Positions 25,401 to 32,572 of a DNA stretch of 60,000 bases are shown here, in pieces. The notes under the pieces were generated by a model. The model had not been told where the DNA came from, made no database searches, and saw only the letters and a list, made by a program, of their open reading frames with translations. Positions within the stretch are counted from its first letter, which is position 1; each line of letters starts with the position of its first letter. The stretch is from Lineus longissimus (Eukaryota > Nemertea > Pilidiophora > Heteronemertea > Lineidae): the NCBI RefSeq assembly GCF_910592395.1, contig NC_088311.1:8994501-9054500 (forward strand), read 5' to 3'. The position numbers and the translations under genes are program-made.

Positions 25401-28400
25401 TAAGTTTAATATTAGAGACTGGATATTGCAGTACATTAGAGGGTGGGGGTAAGGAATGTGAGATATCACACCACAACATCTTTGAAAAACATAGAGAATT
25501 TGAATTTTGTTTATACATGTAGTTAGGAATTTTTGACCTACATACTCCCTATGATAAAGAATATGATGATATGAAAAACTGCATCATTTTCCAATGGTAT
25601 TTCCACTTTTATTTTTCAGTTCCATGGTATAAGTGGTTTGAGAACAGATAAGAAATCGAGCAGTCGTGATGAAAATGACGATGATGAGGAAAACGATAAA
25701 TTTGCCTTGGATGTATCAGGGAATATGAAACCGCTAAATGATGGCACCGGTGCAGCTGCTGGTAGTTCTAGTTCCGGTTCTACTACCCCGAGATCTATGA
25801 AGGGCAACAGAAAACGCGGCCGCAAGCGCAATGATAGGAAGAAGAAGAACATGACACGTAAACAGAAAAAGATTGCTCGGTTTTGGGAAAGGCGTGACCG
25901 AATGAAGAAGAAGCTTCAAAAGAAATTGCGCCAGAAAGGCGAACGTGTTGCTTTGAGGAAAAAGAAAAAAGTCGATGATGATGATGATAGTGAGGAGGTC
26001 AAGGGGCCAAAGGGGAAAGGGTCCCGCCGCCGTAAGAAGGAGAAGGTGGAATCGTCACGGAGGCAACAGACGCCCGATTCCAGTACAAGCTGGATGTACA
26101 ATGGTGGGAAGGGTGCTAGCTCCCTGAGTACTGACACTCGTAAAGATTCAGGCAGAAGTTCAAGCTTTGACAGAAGTTCCAAGTCTAATCGAGGTTCAAC
26201 TGGCAAGAGCGCCATCGCTAAGAGTGACTCTGGGCGTGGTATGACTGATGATAAGATGAAGGAAGTGTTTGATAGTATGGACGGCAGGGTCGTGAATGCA
26301 GGTGAGGTAGACTCAGGGGAGGGTCGGAGGAAAAAGGGGAAAAAGAATAAACGTCGGAAGAAAAAGAAGGATCGCAAAAGAAAGAAGGGGGATGAGGGGG
26401 CTGTTGATGAAAAGGGGGTTGAGAGTGAAATTAAGGGAGATTTGGCCAATAATTATGGTCCTACTGATGATAATGAGGGCGAAGATTTAGATATGATGAA
26501 GATCTCTCAGAGTAATAAGAAAGTTAAAGGGACAAGGGACAAAATTAAGAAAGAGAAAGTGAGAGAAAAACAGAGGAAAATCAGGAAGAAAAAGAGACTG
26601 CGAATGAAAGCTCAGAAACAGAAGGAGAGGTTAAAGAGACAGAAGGAGAAGGAGAGAAAACAAAAGCAGAGAAATAAGGAAAATGGGGATAAGAAAAATG
26701 TAAATAAGGGGAATGAAAGAAAGAATGTAAATGATAATGTGGATGAAGATGTAAATGATAATGATAATGATAATGTAAACCTTGATGTTAATGCTAGCGA
26801 TAATGATAAAGTTGGTGATGAGGTTGAGGTAGACACTATTGATATTGATGAAAATGTAGAAAATAGTGACAAAAATGACAAGAGAAAACGGACTAAGAAT
26901 GATAAAAAAGAGAAAAATAGGAAGAAAAAAGATAGGAAAAAGAAAGATAAAAATAAGGTTAGACATGATAAGAATAAGAACAAAGGGAGGAGAAGGGGTA
27001 AAAAGAAGCAGGATGTGTTAGGTGTTACTGCGAAAACTCTGCTTGGTGTTAGTCTCAAGCCAACCAGTGCAACACCGCCGGAGCCTGGTGTAACACGGCA
27101 GAGTGGTGTTACACTCTCAGTCGAACAGATCAGGGAAGAAAAGGAGCCTGACAAAAATAGCACATCTGATGCTGAGCCAACGCCCTTAATGCCGCCCAAT
27201 CCGAGCGAGTCCACGGTAATGACACCAGAGGTTGCCACAAGTCCTAGCATAGATTACGGGCTGAGCACTGCCAGTGCAGATTATGGGCCAACCACTGCCG
27301 CTACAGATTATGGGCCGACCATTGCGGGTCTCGACCTAAATCTAGAAAATGAAACTGATAGCATTGCGGGCATTTCAATTACAGATGACCGAATGTCAGT
27401 AGACATGCCCGTCGTTGATCAGCGGCGCCCCAGGCCACTCTCCGATGACAGCACGGTGAAGAAGCCAGGCAGCCATGGGTACAAGAACTCCAAATTGTCA
27501 GATGATTTGGAGAAGGGTCTTCTGAGCAGCAGAAAGCCGTCGGAGTCTGACCTGGCAGAAGGTAGTGGTGCTGCCGAGGAGACTGTGGTAAGTTGAACAA
27601 CTTTGTCAGAACGTGTTCAGTGAAATTTAAAGGGGTCAGAACGTGTTCAGTGAAATTTAAAGGGGTCAGAACGTGTTCAGTGGAATTTAAAGGGGTCAGG
27701 ACGTATTCAGTGAAATTTAAAGGGGTCAGGACGTGTTCAGTTGAATTTAAAGGGTTCAGGACATGTTCAGTGGAATTTAAAGGGGTCAGGACGTGTTCAG
27801 TGAAATTTATTGGGGTGAGGCCATGTTCAGCGGAATTATTTTAATGGGGTCATGATGTGTTCAGTGGAATTTCAAAGGAATGGAATTTCAGGGGGTCTGG
27901 ATGTGATCAGTGAAATTTAAAGGGGTCAGGACGTGTTCAGTGGAATTTAAAGGGGTCAGAACGTGTAATTTTTCTAATATGATGATAATGTATTTTTCTG
28001 TAAGAAGATTGACAGCATGTCCTGAAACATTGTCAAAGTAGTGGTCATTTGAAACACCAATACTATTTTGCCCCAACTAATGCAACTAACTTTCAGCAAG
28101 ACTTTAAAACTGGGGAAAATCTTCAACAGGCATCCTTGAACCATGTACTATCCTTTGTCAGTCATGTGTGCAAGGGGAGGAACTTGACAATAGGAATGTT
28201 GGAGTGGCTTCATTCCAAATAGAACAAAGCTTTTTGTGGCAGAGAATTTGGGATCACGCCCATTAACTTTCTACCCTTATATTGTATATTCATTACTTCA
28301 TCATTTGGCTTGAATGGACATGTTTAAACATTAAAATGCCTGAGCTTAAGCCTTCGCAAGTTAATGGTGTTTGCCTCGACTGTGTCAGACACTAATAATT

Positions 28401-30147
28401 CTGACTCAGGGGTTTTGAGGATTTTCTTGGACCAAAACCCTGTTCCCAGTCTCTGTCGGTGGAGGAAAGGTAGGTTGACCACAGGATAGCAGTGGACTAT
28501 ATTCTAAAATCTCAGCTCAAATGTGATTTGCATACATTGTATCTAACTTAAGTGTCGGTTTCAGTGAGTGCACTAAATTATCATGAAGTTTACGCTGCTA
28601 TGAACAATATCATCGGACTCGCCACATGAATTTGGTTTAGAAGTTAGCAACAGTTGACTATCAAAACTGCAATGAAGTTCACAGCCAGAAACAGGCTCCA
28701 AATAAGATATCATCTACAGTTTATTCATCCCGCTTTATATCTGGTTGCAGTATGTCAACGACTGTACCCCTGCCACCAAGGGCATGCTTCACCTTGACCC
28801 CGCGACCTCTCTCATTTACAAATGTGACGGCTATGACTGGCTGTCCCTTGATGATGAATTCAGGGCATTATTGAAGAGTACCGCCCCATCCACAACAACC
28901 GAACGGCCAACAGCTGTCAAGACTGTTATCAGTGCGAGTGAATGTTTACCGGGTAAGATTTTTTTATTTCCTTTATTTTTTGCATTTTTGGGTTGGGGTT
29001 AAGGGTTACTGTTACCGCTGACAGAAGATGTTCTTACTGAGGGGCTTGTCAGAAAAGAGGCCTGAAACACATTGGATGTCCTTGTTATTTAAGGGGCTTC
29101 TCTGAGACAGGCCTGAAACACATTGGATGTCCTTGTTCAAGAGGGCTTATCGGGAAAGAAACCTGAAACCGATGGATGTCCTTATTATTTAAGGGGTTCT
29201 CTGAGAAAGGCCTTAAACACATTGATTTCCTTATTGTGTAAGGGGGCTTCTCTGAGACAGGCCTCAAACCCAGTCTTAAAATCAAGGAAAATAACCTAGT
29301 TTTCGTTTCAGGGTGGTTAAAATCGAATGGCCGCTGCTACAAGCCATTTGATGAGCTGATGACGTGGACCATGGCTCAGAAGCAATGTCGACAATTTGGT
29401 GCTGATCTGCCTAGCATTTGGGCCATCCAGCAGTTAGACTGGCTATGGCGGCTCATTGGTCAGGATAAGTTCTGGATTGGTGAGTGTATGGGCCATGCTG
29501 TAGGGCTGAAACTCAAGAATTGTCATAAAATCTAAGTCCAGGGTTTGACAAAAACAACTGGAATTTATCAAAGAGTTCGATAATTCATGTCATCAACCCA
29601 AAGTTGTATTAAACTGTTGATATCTTCCATCATGCTCTACCAAGCCATCTATCTAAATTTTCAATAAACACAAAGCCAGCAATGTGATTTTTTCATCTGT
29701 CCAAAACGACTGGCGTTGCAGTTGGCACACAGTGATACGAGGCCTTGTTCAACCACAGTCGTTGTGGGGAGCAAAAGAGTTAGATTTTCTCATCATAGTC
29801 ATATTTTTTGTTCGCTCTCTGTGTATTATCAAAACTTTAAAAAGACTAATCCTTATTATTTCTTGATGTTATGGAAGCTGATTGACCATAGACTTTTCTT
29901 CTTTCTTTCTATTTTACACTTAGGTCTGAATTGTCAGCAGACGTTTAGAAAATGGGAATACAGCAATGGGGACCCCGTGACCTTCACCTATTGGCGGGAC
30001 GAGTACCCAAGAGGTGGACCGCTGAGCGCCAAAAACTGTGTTCTGGTGCGGGAAGATAAATTCTGGACTAATAGACCTTGTAACACACTCAGATCGAAAT
30101 TTGTGTGTTCGAAACTACCTCTCTCAATACACCGAACACGAAATTAG
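7208..30147 (+). CDS. FREM1: FREM1-like extracellular matrix protein, complete gene model, 10 coding exons
   Basis: Spliced coding sequence: 7208-7426, 13819-16040, 16616-19267, 19724-19926, 20884-21033, 21452-21567, 25620-27587, 28751-28952, 29312-29479, 29924-30147. All nine introns are GT-AG, and the exons sum to 8124 nt with one open frame (2707 aa). Order of domains: signal peptide (1-21), FREM N-terminal domain (to about 248), twelve CSPG repeats starting near residues 249, 378, 483, 604, 740, 852, 971, 1095, 1215, 1353, 1466 and 1586, Calx-beta (about 1705-1815), long linker (about 1820-2570), C-type lectin-like domain (about 2575-2698). Twelve CSPG repeats, one Calx-beta and a terminal lectin domain is the FREM1 architecture; FRAS1 and FREM2 lack the lectin domain. 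No membrane segment is visible, so it is probably secreted into basement membrane. Human FREM1 is about 2180 aa; the excess lies almost entirely in the linker. Orthology to FREM1 is inferred from remembered family sequence, not from a search. Confidence 0.93.
7728..7825. repeat. 49-bp tandem duplication
   Basis: GTGAAATCAGTGCGAAAGCT and its continuation through ATCTCAAATGTGAACGAGTT are repeated with a shift of 49 bases and only a few differences. Confidence 0.85.
8070..8229. mobile_element. MITE, family A (pogo/Tc1-like ends, TA target site)
   Basis: A 160-bp element with ends (C/A)AGTAGAACCTC and GAGGTTCTACTG, flanked by TA on both sides (8068-8069 and 8230-8231). The interior has further inverted copies of CCTCTCTATTAAGGACA. 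A second copy in opposite orientation is at 31440-31605. The CAGTAGAACC-type end and TA duplication resemble non-autonomous pogo/Tigger-like elements; no transposase is present. Confidence 0.8.
8252..8733. repeat. 241-bp tandem duplication, two copies
   Basis: Copy 1 (8252-8492) and copy 2 (8493-8733) both begin GCAGTTAACCCTTTC and run through CACTTCGCACT to the GGGGAGTTRTTAT end with few differences, which indicates a recent event. It lies within intron 1 and carries no coding frame of note. Confidence 0.88.
9563..9581 (+). repeat. Poly(G) run of 19
   Basis: An uninterrupted G tract within intron 1. Such tracts are length-unstable and could form a G-quadruplex in the transcript. Confidence 0.9.
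10640..10856. mobile_element. MITE, family B, with TTAA ends
   Basis: A 217-bp element starting TTAAAGGGGGACTATAGGC and ending GCCTATACTGTATCCCTTTAA. The ends are imperfect inverted repeats of about 25 bp and both outer tetranucleotides are TTAA, a piggyBac-like target site. The 3' part (GACCCCTATTGGCA, AATCTGACCTA) recurs in the copy nested at 32183-32411. No transposase. Confidence 0.7.
11797..11986. mobile_element. MITE, family C, with perfect 35-bp terminal inverted repeats
   Basis: The left end starts TGTGACCCGTCACAGC and continues to CGCATGTCGC at 11831. The right end is its exact reverse complement, finishing at 11986. The interior of about 120 bp is unique. A clear target-site duplication was not found, so the superfamily is undecided. 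Perfect ends suggest recent activity. Confidence 0.85.
13819..16040 (+). CDS. FREM1: FREM1-like exon 2: N-terminal domain and CSPG repeats 1 to 5
   Basis: This exon of 2222 nt encodes residues 74-813 plus two bases of codon 814. It starts after the acceptor TTCCAG at 13813-13818 and ends at GTGAGT (16041). The first part carries FREM N-terminal marks such as FDCRF, KYIHNG, LGLQYQHL and AYQPPN. CSPG repeats follow, each opened by a D/N-x-x-P-type boundary (for example KDDSPPTL and VNDQIPQL) and containing the YYHDD/YHHDG-type turn. The exon begins inside an open frame that runs back to 13765, but the acceptor and the continuity with exon 1 decide the start. Very long exons carrying several CSPG repeats are plausible for this family in an invertebrate. 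Confidence 0.93.
16041..16615 (+). other. Intron 2 of the FREM1-like gene
   Basis: GTGAGT to TTTCAG, 575 bp, phase 2. No repeat or RNA gene recognised; the 77-codon frame at 16197 shows no domain. Confidence 0.85.
16616..19267 (+). CDS. FREM1: FREM1-like exon 3: CSPG repeats 5 (end) to 12
   Basis: This exon of 2652 nt starts after TTTCAG (16610-16615). Its first base completes Ser814, followed by YYHDGSDD. It encodes residues 815-1697 and ends at GTAAGA (19268). It holds the end of CSPG repeat 5 and repeats 6 to 12, with boundary motifs IDDQLPYL, VNDRAPKIV, QNDETPVI, MNDESPEV, TDRITPTL and LDPTPPII. Repeat 10 has a divergent opening (HSQVSEIALLAKG) without the usual D-x-x-P. These beta-sandwich repeats form the elongated stalk of FRAS/FREM proteins. 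Confidence 0.93.
19268..19723 (+). other. Intron 3 of the FREM1-like gene
   Basis: GTAAGA to TTCCAG, 456 bp, phase 2. Nothing recognisable inside. Confidence 0.85.
19724..19926 (+). CDS. FREM1: FREM1-like exon 4: first half of Calx-beta domain
   Basis: The exon starts after TTCCAG (ending 19723) and stops at GTGACT (19927). It encodes FGMSWPMIEFTRLEY followed by VCEDVG, RRVGETS and AGEDF, then IQFDP. This matches the start of a Calx-beta domain: E-D-x-G-x-(L/V), then the AxxGxDF strand. It enters in phase 2 and leaves in phase 1. In FREM/FRAS proteins the Calx-beta domain follows the CSPG array. Confidence 0.9.
19927..20883 (+). other. Intron 4 of the FREM1-like gene
   Basis: GTGACT to TTTCAG, 957 bp, phase 1. 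It contains the near-perfect 170-bp palindrome at 20081-20250 and a GC-rich patch at about 20330-20405. Confidence 0.85.
20081..20250. mobile_element. Long near-perfect palindrome (hairpin element)
   Basis: Two arms of about 80 bp (20081-20163 and 20168-20250) are reverse complements with only scattered mismatches, separated by a loop of a few bases. Matching strings include ACCTTGGTTGAGTTACCAAG in the left arm and CTTGGTAACTCAACCAAGGT in the right. The shape is that of a foldback MITE. A weak outer inverted match, TCTAAAATACCT near 20252 and AGGTATTTTAGA near 20699, may mark a larger element. Confidence 0.75.
20884..21033 (+). CDS. FREM1: FREM1-like exon 5: second half of Calx-beta domain
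   Basis: The acceptor TTTCAG ends at 20883 and the donor GTAAGC starts at 21034. The 150 nt encode WEIAIRDDGLPEGKEMFKL, then SPVNAIIG and ATVKI. The D-x-x-x-E-G-x-E-x-F/L and ATVxI strands complete the Calx-beta fold. The SPVNA string is shared with FREM1 as I remember it. Both flanking introns are phase 1. Confidence 0.9.
21034..21451 (+). other. Intron 5 of the FREM1-like gene
   Basis: GTAAGC to a T-rich tract and CAG, 418 bp, phase 1. Nothing recognised inside. Confidence 0.85.
21452..21567 (+). CDS. FREM1: FREM1-like exon 6: linker start after Calx-beta
   Basis: This short exon of 116 nt follows a strong pyrimidine tract and AG at 21450-21451 and ends at GTAAGT (21568). It encodes AKRKCIEVPGMIHKGG and ends VYT. 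The phase-0 end fits the phase-0 start of exon 7, which opens FHGISGL, comparable to the YHGI string in the equivalent FREM1 linker. No named domain. Confidence 0.82.
22440..22490. repeat. Possible SINE-like core fragment
   Basis: The string CATTTATACACCTGGGTGGA resembles a core that I recall being common in dispersed short repeats of marine animals. No pol III promoter or tail was identified next to it, so this is weak. Confidence 0.25.
23630..24120. repeat. 85-bp minisatellite, about 6 copies
   Basis: GGATCAGACATG-type starts occur at 23650, 23735, 23824, 23904, 23987 and 24075 (spacing 80-89). Each is followed by TTTGGGTTATTCATTGTTG, TTAGCTTTT and TTGCTTCAAA strings. Copies are diverged by indels. 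Confidence 0.85.
25620..27587 (+). CDS. FREM1: FREM1-like exon 7: giant linker exon with Lys/Arg-rich low-complexity region
   Basis: This exon of 1968 nt (residues 1855-2510) runs from TTTCAG (ending 25619) to the consensus donor GTAAGT at 27588, phase 0 at both ends. After a conserved start (FHGISGLRTD) come about 400 residues (roughly 1915-2318) of Lys/Arg-rich sequence broken by Asp/Asn/Val tracts (near 2232-2275), for example RKRGRKRNDRKKKN and DVNDNDNDNVNLDV. The rest is Ser/Thr/Pro-rich with three DYG repeats near 27255-27320. The frame stays open for 656 codons despite extreme composition, so it is very probably coding. The corresponding vertebrate linker is much shorter (about 180 aa). 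Many dibasic and RxKR-like sites would be possible furin cleavage or heparan-sulphate binding sites; that is inference. The antisense frames are shadows. Confidence 0.88.
27588..28750 (+). other. Intron 7 of the FREM1-like gene
   Basis: GTAAGT to TTGCAG, 1163 bp, phase 0. Apart from the 30-bp array at its 5' end nothing is recognised. Confidence 0.8.
27601..27967. repeat. 30-bp minisatellite next to the exon 7 donor, about 11 to 12 copies
   Basis: The unit GGGGTCAGGACGTGTTCAGT plus GRAATTTAAA repeats with period 30, starting about 13 bases after the donor at 27588. Most copies between 27601 and 27830 are nearly identical; later copies are diverged. The period keeps a frame open (VRTCSVKFKG repeats), but a TGA in the exon 7 frame separates it from the coding exon. 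Confidence 0.88.
28751..28952 (+). CDS. FREM1: FREM1-like exon 8: conserved pre-lectin segment and first lectin cysteine
   Basis: The acceptor TTGCAG ends at 28750 and the donor GTAAGA starts at 28953. It encodes YVNDCTPATKGMLHLD, then IYKCDGYDW, and finishes with SECLPG. The C-x(n)-YxCxGxxW pattern just before the lectin domain is shared with FREM1. The final Cys (about residue 2575) is the first cysteine of the long-form C-type lectin-like domain. A Ser/Thr-rich spacer (STAPSTTTERPT) lies between the two. Ends in phase 1. Confidence 0.88.
28953..29311 (+). other. Intron 8 of the FREM1-like gene
   Basis: GTAAGA to TTTCAG, 359 bp, phase 1. Most of it is the 51-bp minisatellite at 29035-29275. 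Confidence 0.85.
29035..29275. repeat. 51-bp minisatellite, about 5 copies
   Basis: Strings of the type GGCCTGAAACACATTGGATG recur at 29061, 29112, 29162, 29211 and 29262, linked by GGGGCTTCTCTGAGA. Copies are moderately diverged. Confidence 0.85.
29312..29479 (+). CDS. FREM1: FREM1-like exon 9: first half of C-type lectin-like domain
   Basis: The acceptor TTTCAG ends at 29311 and the donor GTGAGT starts at 29480. It encodes GWLKSNGRCYK, then the helix with AQKQCRQFGADLPSI, then WLWRLIGQDKFWIG. The C-x3-GA-x-L pattern and the WIG(L) core, which is split by the next intron, are diagnostic of C-type lectin-like domains. Phase 1 at both ends. Confidence 0.92.
29480..29923 (+). other. Intron 9 of the FREM1-like gene
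   Basis: GTGAGT to ACACTTAG, 444 bp, phase 1. It splits the WIGL motif of the lectin domain. Nothing else recognised. Confidence 0.85.
29924..30147 (+). CDS. FREM1: FREM1-like exon 10: second half of C-type lectin-like domain and stop
   Basis: The acceptor TTAG ends at 29923. The exon completes WIGLN, then KWEYSNGDPVTF, NCVLV, KFWTNRPCNT and FVCSKL, and ends at TAG (30145-30147). The disulphide cysteines of the fold are present, with one extra Cys (GLNCQQ). The usual calcium/sugar motifs are not intact: the EPN/QPD position reads DPV, and WND reads WTN with no Asp. Carbohydrate binding of the classical type is therefore doubtful, as I recall also being true for vertebrate FREM1 (GEPV). Confidence 0.92.
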
Positions 30148-30470
30148 GAATCTCCCTCTGTAAATGTTTGCATAAATCTGACAGATGTTTTGTAAGAATA
30201 TTTCAATGAAATATGTGTTTTTTTGTGGCACGCATAACAACATTAAAAAATATTTGACTATAATCCTTGGAAATATTTGGTTTGCAAGTTCTGAATTTTA
30301 TTGAGCTGTAAAGTGTCCAAATTGCACCAGTGTCTTTCTTGGCCTTTCAATCTTACAATAATAGGAGAAACTAGTGACTGCTGTAGACTACCAAATGTTT
30401 GCGCTCCCCTTTTTTTTGCTATTCACAAAATGTTCTGAAAAAAATAAAATTAGCACGATTTAGATTTTTG
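30148..30470 (+). other. Probable 3' UTR of the FREM1-like gene with candidate poly(A) signals
   Basis: After the stop codon the sequence is AT-rich and non-coding. The first candidate signals are ATTAAA at 30242-30247 and AATAAA at 30443-30448. Which one is used, or whether transcription continues further, cannot be told from sequence. Confidence 0.45.
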
Positions 30471-31439
30471 GGGCAGATCACAAAATTTCTGTCAGTTTTC
30501 CAATGAAACAGATTTCTGCAATTTTTGTTTTTGCAAATCTCACTTTTTTGCAAACTCTACAAATTAAGTGACGTACAGTATGGACTTGGTCCAAATCCTC
30601 CTATGTAATTTTTGTTGCATAATTTCCTGAGAGAGTATTGCTCCCAAGAAAGGAAAGGGTGTTGGCTTCAGGGCAATGTGAAGTAAAAGTCTTTTAAATT
30701 ACTTGTATCTGAAATATTGTCACAATGCGTCTTTGGCCACATGTCTTTTTTTTCTTGGTTTACAGGAGAGACGACTGGGAATTTTTGGACGTAAAAAGAA
30801 GAACTATTTCAGGAAAAACAAAGTTTTGAATTTTGGATTTTTGTGCTCACAAGTCCGGTTTAGTTCTGATAAATGCTTTGTGGTCACACCCCTGTACACA
30901 TTTGTCTCAATTCTATTTTCAAGTTTATTCTGACCACTCGCCCATAACTTTTGGTAATTTCTTCATGTAAAACAAGAAGTATAAAACGTGTGGCCTATAT
31001 GGATGTCATACTTGAGTTTTTAAAGTTCGTAATATCATGTCTGGATGTTGATAAACATTTATATTAAAAATGTACTTTGTACACTATGTTGTAAGCGAAG
31101 TAATGTATAATTTTTTTCACACCAACGAGGCGGAAGATATGTGTAATTTTCATACTGCGTAATTATGTTGTGAAGGTCAGCCGACCTTTATGTAAAAATT
31201 GTTGTCAATAGTATATTGAAAAAATGTGTTGGGGAATGTGTCAGTAATTGGATGACCATTACCTGATGAATGCGTGGTTTGGCTCAATATGAAAAAAAAT
31301 TGTGTGGCGGTCTAGTTGAAATTAGCTGTGCTATTGCCCGAGAATGGCTCATCTGGCTGGACCTTATCCCAGTTTCTCTGTTGGTCTTAAGGTTACATGT
31401 ACCTGTTTAAAGTCGTTGTTTTGAGAACAAGGGAAAATA
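30471..31439. other. AT-rich 3' flank, nothing recognised
   Basis: No coding signal, repeat or RNA gene was seen. It could be the distal part of the 3' UTR. Confidence 0.45.
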
Positions 31440-31605
31440 CAGTAGAACCTCTCTATCAAGGACACTCTCAGGACTGACAAATGCTGTCCTTAATAGAGAG
31501 GTGTCCTGATTAGAGAGGTCAAATTGAATGGAAACAACCAATTTGGGACCAGAATGAGTGTCCTTAATAGAGAGGTTGTCCTTAATAGGGAGGTGTCTGC
31601 TACTG
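31440..31605. mobile_element. MITE, family A, second copy (inverted relative to 8070)
   Basis: A 166-bp element beginning CAGTAGAACCTCTCTATCAA and ending GTGTCTGCTACTG, flanked by TA on both sides. The interior matches the reverse complement of the copy in intron 1 (TGTCCTTAATAGAGAGG strings, TTGAATGGAAAC). The right end has lost about a dozen bases. Confidence 0.8.
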
Positions 31606-32166
31606 TAGTTGTGGATTGTTTTTTGGGGGGGGGGGGTGGGGACAAATGATTTGGTCTAAAATCCTGCTAGGCGTCCGGCAAGCTATATGGTTTTCCACTA
31701 CCAAGCCAACATACATGTACTTCCTTGAGTGATTTTGGAGCAATATTTTGTCCAAATGGATTTCCAAAAATGGGCGAATACAACGATTCAATATGTCTCA
31801 GGTTTGAATATGACATTTCATAATTCCTATTGTGTGTATTATCTTATTTGAATCAACAGCCTCATAAGATGTCAATGACGCAATAATAAAATTTTTACTA
31901 TGGACTAATTTTTTTCCCAGACCACCACACATTTTTCATATTAACCATTGGACATGTTGGAAAGCGTGTTTCTTGTGCATTGGGTGTGAGCCTTCCATTC
32001 ATCAAAGCCACACTCAGCTTTTGTTTTCAAAGAGCAACTTGTTACATTTTGATTTTGGTCAGTTTGATAAATTTAAATGCCATTTTGTTCATGGTTATAT
32101 CATATGTATGATCACTACCATACGTCATGATACATATATTGTCTGGAATTAACAAAGATTTAAAGA

Positions 32167-32572
32167 CAGTAGAACCTCTCTTTTAAAGGCGCATTAGGCA
32201 CAGCGCAGGAAAATAAGGGTCAGATTGGCGGTCTTTGCCGGGAGAAACTCACATCCACAATTATGGGACTTGTTTATGTTCTATTCAGCAATAATGTATT
32301 TCTCTTACAAGCATGAATGTTTTCGATGGACTGTGAGATGGGAGAGACCCCTATTGGCAATGTTGTGTAACTTAATCAGACCTACCTGGCTACCGACTAG
32401 TGTCCCTTTAAGGATGCCTTTGGTACTAACAAGTGCTGTTCTTAGAGAGGTGTCCTGATTACAGAGGACAAATTGAATTGAAAAAGTTACAGAACAAATT
32501 GAGTGTACTTTATATTAGAGAGGGTGTCATGTTGAGGCAAAACAGACGTGTCCATTGAGAGGGGTTCCACTG
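32167..32572. mobile_element. MITE family A copy, interrupted by a nested family B MITE
   Basis: The left end CAGTAGAACCTCTC is at 32167. Family A sequence resumes after 32411 with AAGGATGCC, AGAGGTGTCCTGATTACAGA and AAATTGAATTG, and ends GGGGTTCCACTG at 32572. The split point is filled by the TTAA-ended element 32183-32411. No TA duplication is evident, so this copy is older or damaged. Confidence 0.7.
32183..32411. mobile_element. MITE family B copy nested in family A
   Basis: It begins TTAAAGGCGCATTAGGC and ends GTGTCCCTTTAA, with TTAA at both edges. The 3' half matches the copy at 10640-10856 (GAGACCCCTATTGGCA, TTAATCAGACCTACCTGGCT). The nesting gives relative ages: family B moved after this family A copy had inserted. 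Confidence 0.7.

Larger units (their letters stand above)
21568..25619 (+). other. Intron 6 of the FREM1-like gene (4.05 kb)
   Basis: GTAAGT to TTTTTCAG, phase 0. It holds a possible SINE-type fragment near 22440-22500, an 85-bp minisatellite at 23630-24120 and a short GATT run at 24650. No coding signal was seen; the 96-codon antisense frame at 24088-24378 overlaps the minisatellite and has no domain. Confidence 0.75.

Noticed and set aside
25916-27250. Long antisense open frames (177, 212 and 111 codons) opposite exon 7
   Set aside because: They are mirror images of the Lys-rich coding sequence (AAG/AAA read backwards as CTT/TTT), giving Leu/Phe/Ser-rich nonsense without starts, domains or splice support.
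27593-27844. Coding continuation of exon 7 through the VRTCSVKFKG repeat
   Set aside because: The exon 7 frame meets TGA at 27594-27596 right after the donor; the repeat frame is a different one, starting without an ATG.
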